The notes beneath the pieces were generated by a model. That model searched no databases. It saw nothing but the letters and a program-made list of their open reading frames with translations, and was not told where the DNA came from. From the NCBI GenBank assembly GCA_016794505.1, contig JAEUJZ010000186.1, positions 1 through 38,627 of the forward strand: a stretch of 38,627 bases of DNA, in the 5' to 3' direction. The position numbers and the translations under genes were made by a program. Source of the stretch: Myxococcales bacterium (GTDB taxonomy: Bacteria; Myxococcota_A; Polyangia; Palsa-1104; JAEUJZ01). Numbering within the stretch: the first letter of the stretch is position 1; the number at the start of each line of letters is the position of its first letter. Of this stretch, positions 33,396 to 38,627 are shown one piece after another.

Positions 33396-34334
33396 CTACG
33401 AACGACGGGCTTGGCCCCAGTGCCAGCCAAAGCAGTTCACCCAGTCCTGCACAATGGCGACGCTGACAGCGGTGTTGCGATCAAGCCCTCGTAGCTCGGC
33501 AAGCTCGCCCAGCTTCTGATTGACGCTTGGCTCCAGCCGTACGGAGAGCCGAGCCCGCTCGTTGCCTCTTGGAAGCTGAGGAAGGCGATGGGTTCCTCGC
33601 GTGGTACGTCGGGGCGTTCGCGGCGTGCTCATTGGAGGGGTAGGGGCCTCAACGTCCACCGGCCTGGACATCGCTGGCTTACCAGATACCGGCAGAGGTC
33701 GCGGCGCTGCTTCGGGCGGCACGGGGGGCAGTGGTGCCGGTGAGGGAGCGGTGGATACTGACGCGGGTGGTGGTGGTATAGGCGCAGCTTTCTCGGCTCT
33801 TCGTGGGGGCTCGGGCGCTGGCTCGGGACGCTCACTGCGCGTCGGGCTGCCTGTCCCTGCGCTGGGAGGGAGAGACGAAGATCGCGTCGGCGCTGCCTGT
33901 GGTCCGCTTGCCGCACTGACACGATGGGGCGAGCTGGCTGACGGCGCTGCGGCTCGGTCGGTGCGGGCCGTTGACGATACCCCGTGGCCTGCATCCCGGC
34001 GCGCTTCCTGGCGTGGTTGCTGTGGAGCTGAAGGTTCCGCCAAGCCCATGGCAACCAAGCGACTCTCCACGTCCGGCGCAGGGCCATCGGGCGCACGTGC
34101 ACCGTGAAATGCGCGCGGCGTGTAGTCGAGCGAAGAGCGCTTCCTGGTCCGCACGGTGTCTGTACGGGCATCGTCGCTCGGTTCCGCCCGCGCCTTTTCT
34201 GCGTCCTCCGGTTCGAGCAAGCCCAGCTTCGCTAGCTTCTCTTCCAGGTCCGCTGCTGGCCCGTCGGGCGCACGCGCGCCGTGGAAGGCTCGCGGCGTGT
34301 AGTCGAGTCCTCCGCCCTTCTTGCGCTCGCTCAT
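33396..34334 (-). CDS. ParA partner protein with C-terminal ribbon-helix-helix domain and duplicated N-terminal motif
   Basis: The product has 312 residues. Its ATG overlaps the parA stop by one base (TGATG), so translation is coupled. The C-terminus (about 258-305; RLSVRLEPSVNQKLGELAELRGLDRNTAVSVAIVQDW) reads as a ribbon-helix-helix DNA-binding fold, as in many plasmid centromere-binding proteins. The N-terminus has a motif LDYTPRAFHGARAPDGPAxD, followed by an E..L...GL.EP segment, twice, at about 10-42 and 69-101. The middle (about 105-255) is Pro/Ser/Ala-rich and disordered. The most likely role is the ParB-like component of a type Ib-like partition system, with the duplicated motif perhaps contacting ParA. 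The motif is not one I know. Confidence 0.75.
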   Translation of the reverse strand: MSERKKGGGLDYTPRAFHGARAPDGPAADLEEKLAKLGLLEPEDAEKARAEPSDDARTDTVRTRKRSSLDYTPRAFHGARAPDGPAPDVESRLVAMGLAEPSAPQQPRQEARRDAGHGVSSTARTDRAAAPSASSPHRVSAASGPQAAPTRSSSLPPSAGTGSPTRSERPEPAPEPPRRAEKAAPIPPPPASVSTAPSPAPLPPVPPEAAPRPLPVSGKPAMSRPVDVEAPTPPMSTPRTPRRTTRGTHRLPQLPRGNERARLSVRLEPSVNQKLGELAELRGLDRNTAVSVAIVQDWVNCFGWHWGQARRS

Positions 34335-34981
34335 CAGCGCCCCCCCAAGCCGAGCATGCTCACGATGTCATCACACAGCGCCTTCATCAACCGACTGCCG
34401 GCCGAGGTCTCGCCGTACGGCACCTCCCACACCGGGCGGTAGTATTCGGCGGCGCGCTTGATAGCCGCAGAGTCAGGAATCGGCGATGACCACACAGTCA
34501 GCCGCGGCACACGAGAGCACGCCTTCTTGAGCGCGGCGAGGGTCCGGGCTCCACCGGCATCGGCGCGGTTGATGACCACCAGCAGCTTGGCCCGGCTCTC
34601 TTCCAAGTCAGGTAGGGCGTTCTGCAAGTCCTCCAGCGCCAGACGACCGTCTACCGGCACCACGACCAGATCCGCACGAACCGACCCAGCCAGCGCCAAG
34701 CTGGGCGAAGAGTCCATCACTGCCAGGTCGGCGTGCAGCCGCAGGTTGGGCTGCCGGTTCGGTGAGTAGATCGCGGTCAAGTTCGGGCTGTGCTCATAGA
34801 CCGAGCCATCCTGCACCGACATCTCACCTTCCGACAGCCAACGAAACACATCGCCCTGCCGATCCATACCGATCGCCAGAGTGCGCAGTCGGTGGTACTC
34901 CGCCGCCCGCAGCGCACAGTGGACCGCAAAGGTCGTTTTTCCGACGCCGCCCTTGTTGTTGTAGAAGACGACAGATCGCAC
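34334..34981 (-). CDS. parA: ParA-family partition ATPase
   Basis: The product has 215 residues from a GTG at 34981, chosen because AGGGGGGA lies four bases upstream and the family starts just before its P-loop. The open frame extends to 35194 but would cover the operator repeats. The deviant Walker A is KGGVGKTT at 10-17. LAIGMDRQGD occupies the A' position, and LAVMDSSPSLA is Walker B. The short length, with no N-terminal HTH, fits the small ParA group that relies on a separate DNA-binding partner for autoregulation. It segregates a plasmid or stabilises an integrated element. The following RHH gene is its probable partner. Confidence 0.87.
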   Translation of the reverse strand: MRSVVFYNNKGGVGKTTFAVHCALRAAEYHRLRTLAIGMDRQGDVFRWLSEGEMSVQDGSVYEHSPNLTAIYSPNRQPNLRLHADLAVMDSSPSLALAGSVRADLVVVPVDGRLALEDLQNALPDLEESRAKLLVVINRADAGGARTLAALKKACSRVPRLTVWSSPIPDSAAIKRAAEYYRPVWEVPYGETSAGSRLMKALCDDIVSMLGLGGR

Positions 34982-34985
34982 GGTG

Positions 34986-34993
34986 TCCCCCCT
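34986..34993 (-). promoter_or_regulatory. Shine-Dalgarno deciding the GTG start of parA
   Basis: On the minus strand AGGGGGGA lies four bases before the GTG at 34981. It overlaps the edge of the operator repeats. Confidence 0.6.
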
Positions 34994-35035
34994 GATGTCA
35001 CGGATCGCGTCACCCCTGCTGTCAGGAGTGACATC
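34994..35035. promoter_or_regulatory. Iteron-like operator/centromere candidate upstream of parA
   Basis: GATGTCAC (34994-35001) and GTGACATC (35028-35035) form an 8-bp inverted repeat. Inside it GTCA recurs at 34997, 35009 and 35021, exactly 12 bp apart. Such spacing is typical for sites bound by RHH partition proteins. It sits immediately before the parA start, suited for autoregulation or as parS. Confidence 0.65.
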
Positions 35036-35255
35036 CAAGTTACTCCGCACGATCGTACGAGCCACGCGCTTCAAGAGCAAGTGAGTCCGATAAAAAAGGA
35101 ATCTGCGACATCTGAGACCATGTCCGTTGGTGAACGTGGGTGTGAAGAACACCGATCTAGAGTCGGTTTCAGACTCCTTTTTTCGTTCACACAACGCCCT
35201 GTAATCGCAGATCAGTACGCGGAACTGATCCGGTGCCGGTGGTCTTGGAGTGCTT

Positions 35256-35324
35256 GATTGGGAGGGAGGTAGCGATCTGTGAAGATCTGATCTCGGGTGG
35301 GGATCGCTTGACCCGCTCCCAATC
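35256..35324. repeat. Interrupted inverted repeat with two nested arms
   Basis: The left arm is GATTGGGAG (35256-35264) plus GCGATC (35272-35277). The right arm is GATCGC (35302-35307) plus CTCCCAATC (35316-35324). Both pairs are perfect and in register, with a 24-base centre and an asymmetric internal loop. Confidence 0.85.
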
Positions 35325-35579
35325 TTTGGCCCGCCTATGTAGTGAGGCGCAATGGATCAATGGCTTAGAAATCTGGATTTCTGATTTGACCCGCCCCCCA
35401 ATGCTACGTCAGCTAGGTTTCCGTCCCCGAAGTCCGTGACCCCTGAACAAATAAATCATTCGTTCGGGGGCGCCCTCGAAAACTGCGCAGATGATCAGCG
35501 ATCAGGAACTTGGGGGACGCGAACGTAGTAACGCTCTAGCGTATTGGCGTTCCTTCACGAAGAATATTTATAAAAATCA

Positions 35580-35600
35580 TCAAGCGCTTGACAATTCAAG
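35580..35600. promoter_or_regulatory. Overlapping TCAAG/CTTGA palindromes upstream of the Cys-rich gene
   Basis: TCAAGCGCTTGA (35580-35591) is a perfect palindrome and overlaps CTTGA-CAAT-TCAAG (35587-35600), giving three alternating half-sites. TTGACA at 35588 could be a -35 element. The gene starts at 35697, so an operator is plausible. Confidence 0.45.
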
Positions 35601-35696
35601 TCTACAGGGCGGAGCATGCCAGAGTCTTGGCACCAATGGATAATCCGTTGGCAAGATCGAGACGCCAAATATAGCAGTTGGACGAAGGAGAGCACC

Positions 35697-36263
35697 ATGC
35701 TGTCAAGCGCACGTATGCACGTATGCAGTTACTTTGCTGCTCTAGTGGTCGCCAGTATCGCACTCATCCCTGGAACTACATCAGCAGCCTCGCGACTGGA
35801 TGACCAGAAAATCTCCATGGCCAGGGTCTTTCACCTCGCTACCACCGACGACTCTGGCAAGATCTCGCAAGCTGACTTGTACGAAGGCGGATCGGTTACG
35901 ATCGGCTCTGCTGATAACATGCACTCGTTGCGTGTGACGGGCCAATTCGTAGATGGTGGCAGGGTCCAACTAGTTCTCGAGGATATCACAGCGAGCGGCT
36001 TAAGCAGCAGCGGAGAAACGTTGGTTTTAGTGCCTGGGGGCGAAGCAGTTTGGAGCCGATTGGCGTCGCTCCACTTTGCACTAGACGAGGGTGAGCCGTT
36101 GATGTCAACGCCTGAAGATCTGTCGGGTGCCCGTGGTTGTGATCCAACGACAGAAAGTGCTGTCTGCGTTAGTTGTCGTGGGGTGTCCTACTGCTGTAAT
36201 CCACCAAGAGGCTATTGCTGCACGGTTACCGCCTGCGGAATCAGCGTGCGGCACTGCCATTAA
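35697..36263 (+). CDS. Secreted protein with Cys-rich C-terminal module
   Basis: The product has 188 residues. GAAGGAG six bases before the ATG at 35697 fixes the start over an upstream frame. A signal peptide spans about 1-31 (FAALVVASIALIPGTTSAAS). The middle (about 40-135) is β-like and lacks Cys. The last 41 residues hold nine Cys: 148, 157, 160, 166, 167, 174, 175, 180 and 187, including two Cys-Cys pairs (SYCCNPP, GYCCTV). The odd number leaves one Cys unpaired unless the protein dimerises or is modified. The layout resembles secreted disulfide-rich effectors or a pro-form with a compact mature domain, but no family is recognised. The base composition is lower in GC than core genes, consistent with acquisition. 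Confidence 0.78.
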   Translation: MLSSARMHVCSYFAALVVASIALIPGTTSAASRLDDQKISMARVFHLATTDDSGKISQADLYEGGSVTIGSADNMHSLRVTGQFVDGGRVQLVLEDITASGLSSSGETLVLVPGGEAVWSRLASLHFALDEGEPLMSTPEDLSGARGCDPTTESAVCVSCRGVSYCCNPPRGYCCTVTACGISVRHCH

Positions 36264-36283
36264 TCAGCATGAGCCGGCCGGTT

Positions 36284-36306
36284 CTCCGTCGCGGGGTCCG
36301 ACGGAG
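36284..36306 (+). terminator. Hairpin after the Cys-rich gene
   Basis: CTCCGTCG-CGGGGTC-CGACGGAG has eight perfect pairs and starts 20 bases after the stop at 36263. The following TGGTTGG is only mildly T-rich, so it is a plausible but not classic terminator. Confidence 0.5.
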
Positions 36307-36412
36307 TGGTTGGCTATCGTAGGGCACACCCCATCGACGAGCCATGACAGGTGGCACGTCCTAGCCGGTTCATACTGACTAACCGCTGTCTTTGATCAGC
36401 CATCAGCGCAGT

Positions 36413-36763
36413 CTACGACGAGCAGCGAGCATCCATCGCGGACCGCGCCGACTCGGGAGTGGCATGGTCCCGCCAACACACGGCGGGCTCCGTTAAGCTC
36501 AGCCTTGCCAGCGAGTAGGGCGCGGGTAGATGTCGAGGCCGTAGCCACTGCACGACGCACAGCAGCACATCCCCCCGACGACGCAAGGCGATCAGCTTCC
36601 ATATGCTGTGGCGTTTGCTCGTCGCACGGCACAGAAAATCATGCGCTTGGCGTTCGCCGGGCTTACTGAGGTCGAGTACGGCGAGCGGTGTCTGTGATGC
36701 TGCTTGGCAACGCTGCGGGCGACGACGGCGAGAGACACTTGCACTACGGACGTGACAGCACAT
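36413..36763 (-). CDS. Doubtful small ORF with strong Shine-Dalgarno
   Basis: A 116-residue frame starts at an ATG preceded by AGGAGG (36769-36774) at a spacing of five, the best Shine-Dalgarno in this stretch. The protein is Arg-, Cys- and Ser-rich (MCCHVRSASVSRRRRPQR and so on), with no domain, signal or membrane segment. Its composition looks more like a chance frame than a conserved gene. A second minus-strand frame (GTG at 36780) with a short hydrophobic start overlaps it. I list it because of the ribosome-binding site only. Confidence 0.25.
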   Translation of the reverse strand: MCCHVRSASVSRRRRPQRCQAASQTPLAVLDLSKPGERQAHDFLCRATSKRHSIWKLIALRRRGDVLLCVVQWLRPRHLPAPYSLARLSLTEPAVCWRDHATPESARSAMDARCSS

Positions 36764-36824
36764 AGAGTCCTCCTGTTCACGTCGGACCTTCACTTTCCAC
36801 GGCGCAGGTCTGACGCGGGCGATG

Positions 36825-36854
36825 GGCTCCCGGTTTGCACCGGGGGCCTTTTTG
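36825..36854 (+). terminator. Rho-independent terminator without a recognised upstream gene
   Basis: GGC-T-CCCGG, loop TTTGCA, CCGGG-G-GCC, then TTTTT. The stem is GC-rich with one T/G mismatch and is followed by a U-run on the plus strand, so it is a good intrinsic terminator. It lies about 140 bp before the tandem-HTH gene, which starts at 36992. Confidence 0.75.
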
Positions 36855-36991
36855 GTTTTGGAGCCTGGACATACCAAGCTCAACCGCAGTCATACATCAG
36901 CGGCGCGAGCTTGGCAATGAAGCTAAGCATGGAAATCCGTTGATATTTCTGTGAACTTTTTCATGTAGGCGCAGCGTGCTACGTCGCGCCG

Positions 36992-37513
36992 ATGGTTCGC
37001 GGCAGCCCCAACCCTCGATACTTCGGCCTTCCCGAGCGTCTGAAGAAGGCGAGGAAGCACGCGCGAGTGTCTCGCACTGCGCTGGCAGAGCGAGTCGGAG
37101 GCGACCAAACCACCGCGCTGGATATCGAGACCGGCGGTCGCCTGCCGACCGTTGGCACCGTGGCTCGCCTGGCGAACGGCCTGGGTGTGTCGGCTGGCTG
37201 GCTGGCATTCGCTCTGGGCGAAATGGGCGGCTCGGCGCAGGAGGCGGCGTGCGATGGCATGGGGGCGCGGCTTCAAGCAGTGCGCATCGCCCACGGATTA
37301 AGCAAGGCGGCTCTTGCACGACTGGCCGGGTTGAGCCCGACGGCGCTTGCCAATATCGAGCGCGGCGCACAGTCGGGGATAGAAGTCATTGCAGCTCTGG
37401 CGAAGGCACTCAGCATCAGCCCGGCGTGGCTGGCCTTCAACGAGGGCCCACAGCTTCTGCCTGCGTCACGTCGGGGCCGTCCCCCCACCCAATCACCCGC
37501 CGACGCTCGCTGA
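36992..37513 (+). CDS. Tandem HTH (XRE-type) transcriptional regulator
   Basis: The product has 173 residues and consists of two helix-turn-helix units of Xre/Cro type. Unit 1 spans about 13-75 (LPERLKKARKHARVSRTALAERVG ... ETGGRLPTVGTVARLANGLGVS, then WLAF). Unit 2 spans about 90-150 (ARLQAVRIAHGLSKAALARLAGLSPTALANIERG, then WLAFNEGP). Each ends in the same S-x-x-WLAF element, so it arose by internal duplication. A short basic tail follows. Such a protein could bind an extended or two-site operator, most likely controlling element genes. It converges with the recombinase and overlaps its 3' end by 21 bases. Confidence 0.88.
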   Translation: MVRGSPNPRYFGLPERLKKARKHARVSRTALAERVGGDQTTALDIETGGRLPTVGTVARLANGLGVSAGWLAFALGEMGGSAQEAACDGMGARLQAVRIAHGLSKAALARLAGLSPTALANIERGAQSGIEVIAALAKALSISPAWLAFNEGPQLLPASRRGRPPTQSPADAR

Positions 37514-38626
37514 CTCGTCCCCCACCAGCAGAGCGCGCACCTGCGCCGGATGCCACAGCCCGCCCTCCCTGGGCAGAATCCCCTCCGCCGCCAACCGAAT
37601 CCCGATCTCGCGCAGCGACGTACCTTCTGCGCGTAGCTCCAGCGCCCGTAGAGACGCCGCTTCCTTGTCACCACGCAGCCCCACTTGCAGCAGCTTCGCG
37701 ACCTGTGCCGGATGCCAAACACCACCACGCAGAGGGGTCAGCTTGTCCTTGCGCAGACGCTGACCAATCTGGTTCAGGCTCAGCCCCTCCGCACGTAGTT
37801 CCTTTGCGCGCGCTGTCGCAGCTTCGGGGTCATAGCGTCGTGGGATGCGCGGGCCGGTGGGCCGGATAGAGCGGACCTGCTCTGTCCCTTGCCGTCGCAG
37901 CAGGATACTCAATCTCTGCGCTCTCCAGAGTCCGTCCCGTCGCGCTGGGATTCCTTTTTCGTTTAGGAGTCTCGCGATCTGATGCAGCTTTAGACCCTCG
38001 GCGCGCATCTCGCGGATCTTGCGCAGCACTTCCTGTTCATCGGCCAGCGGCACCAACAACCGCCGACCATTGCCGTCGGTGTCGTGGCTGAACTCGTAGC
38101 CATACGGCGCGGGGCCAAGCCGCACTCCCTGCTTCATCATGTGTTGCAGCGCATCGCGCGTGCGCTCGGAAATCACTTCCCTCTCAAACTGGTTGTAGTT
38201 GGCGAGGTTCATGAGGACCATGCGCCCCGCCGCCGAGTGCGTGTTGACCATGCCGCACAGCGATAGCAGGTGATAGCGCTCGTCGCTGAAAAACTCTTCG
38301 ACGAGCGAGCAGACATCGCGCAGCGAGCGCGACAAGCGATCCAGCTTCATGACGATCAGCGTGTCGGCTCGTCCTCGCCGCAACAGCGCCAGCGCATCCT
38401 GAAGCGCAGGCCGATCGAGTGTGGCCCCGGACACACCCTCATCAGCTTTTATGTCGATGAGCTTGAGCGATTGCGCCTTGCAATAGGCGCGAATCCTATC
38501 GCGTTGTACGTCGAGGCTCACGCCCTCGGAGGCTTGCTCCTGCGTGCTCACTCGCACGTACCCGACCGCCGTCCGAACATATCCGACCGCCGACCGCATC
38601 CTGTTTGTATTCCGCTGTGTGTGCAT
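37493..38626 (-). CDS. Large serine recombinase with three repeated C-terminal units
   Basis: At least 377 residues; the ATG lies one base from the window edge, so it may begin further upstream. N-terminal resolvase domain: GYVRVSTQEQ with catalytic Ser at 27, and the MKLDRLSRSLRD segment with conserved Arg residues. A recombinase domain (APYGYEF ... IREMRAEGLKLHQIARLLNEKGIPAR) follows. The C-terminal part repeats an HTH-like unit of about 45 residues three times (M/ELRAEGLxLxQIxxxLxxxxIxPxRxGLW-x-AQxxxLL). The N-terminus also holds a tandem seven-residue duplication (AVGYVRTAVGYVR). It catalyses site-specific strand exchange and is the probable integrase or resolvase of the element. No attachment site could be identified. 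Confidence 0.9.
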   Translation of the reverse strand: MHTQRNTNRMRSAVGYVRTAVGYVRVSTQEQASEGVSLDVQRDRIRAYCKAQSLKLIDIKADEGVSGATLDRPALQDALALLRRGRADTLIVMKLDRLSRSLRDVCSLVEEFFSDERYHLLSLCGMVNTHSAAGRMVLMNLANYNQFEREVISERTRDALQHMMKQGVRLGPAPYGYEFSHDTDGNGRRLLVPLADEQEVLRKIREMRAEGLKLHQIARLLNEKGIPARRDGLWRAQRLSILLRRQGTEQVRSIRPTGPRIPRRYDPEAATARAKELRAEGLSLNQIGQRLRKDKLTPLRGGVWHPAQVAKLLQVGLRGDKEAASLRALELRAEGTSLREIGIRLAAEGILPREGGLWHPAQVRALLVGDESASVGG

Positions 38627-38627
38627 G

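Larger units (their letters stand above)
34982..35696. other. Gene-free interval with clustered repeats, possible replication/partition region
   Basis: Apart from the operator next to parA, I see no gene. A GAGTC...GACTC hairpin followed by CTTTTTT (about 35160-35182) may be a weak plus-strand terminator. TTGACCCGCTCCCAAT at 35308 recurs as TTGACCCGCCCCCCAAT at 35386. AGAAATC-TG-GATTTCT at 35367-35382 is a perfect inverted repeat. A large interrupted inverted repeat occupies 35256-35324. The last 170 bases are AT-richer and hold palindromes before the Cys-rich gene. Such clustering without genes would fit an origin or centromere, but no replication initiator is in the window. Confidence 0.5.
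36264..36991. other. Mostly gene-free interval with two hairpins
   Basis: After the Cys-rich gene lies a strong hairpin (36284-36306). The rest holds short frames without family features. The only one with a good translation signal is 36413-36763 (minus). A plus-strand terminator at 36825-36854 has no recognised gene upstream of it. It may be the end of a small RNA or a decayed gene. Confidence 0.5.

Noticed and set aside
34982..35194. 71-residue N-terminal extension of ParA
   Set aside because: It would cover the operator repeats, contains no HTH, and the GTG at 34981 has a good Shine-Dalgarno directly before the P-loop region.

Overview
This window reads as a high-GC bacterial chromosome segment, most plausibly from a Myxococcota lineage (inference). 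It is rich in Hanks-type kinases, FHA/GAF/cyclase signalling proteins, lipoproteins and low-complexity Ala/Pro/Gly tails, and it carries a TOMM (thiazole/oxazole-modified peptide) locus with a giant kinase fusion of a kind known from myxobacteria. No rRNA, tRNA or CRISPR array was seen.

Left part (1-20 kb). A truncated gene end, possibly apolipoprotein N-acyltransferase, is followed by a four-gene accessory group. Its centrepiece is a 1011-residue DUF4157 protein (3719-6754, minus). That protein has an HELAH metalloprotease-like motif, a very acidic stretch, a long array of 11/22-residue amphipathic repeats and a hydrophobic glycine-rich C-terminus, and it lies next to two membrane proteins. 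Housekeeping genes follow: the GTPase pair era-der, a VOC protein, an 85-bp tandem repeat, two overlapping lipoprotein genes, lgt, an LRR lipoprotein, a tail-anchored Ser/Thr kinase, a PhzF-4HBT thioesterase-Nudix run, a VanX-like dipeptidase and a PilZ protein.

Middle (20.1-30.3 kb). A minus-strand run encodes, in order of transcription, a kinase/degenerate-cyclase/AAA/TPR giant, a two-unit TOMM precursor-like protein, a fused RRE-E1-YcaO cyclodehydratase and an amidohydrolase. Divergent from it is an FHA-GAF-adenylate/guanylate cyclase. Together they look like a peptide-modification system under phosphorylation and cyclic-nucleotide control.

Right part (30.3-38.6 kb). After an AT-rich strip the composition and gene density change. 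This is accessory DNA of plasmid or integrative-element type. It holds an AT-rich orphan gene, a parA/RHH/zinc-finger operon with an iteron-like operator, a gene-free stretch with a large interrupted inverted repeat, a secreted Cys-rich protein, a tandem-HTH regulator and a large serine recombinase with three repeated C-terminal units. The recombinase reaches the window edge, so the far end of the element is not seen.
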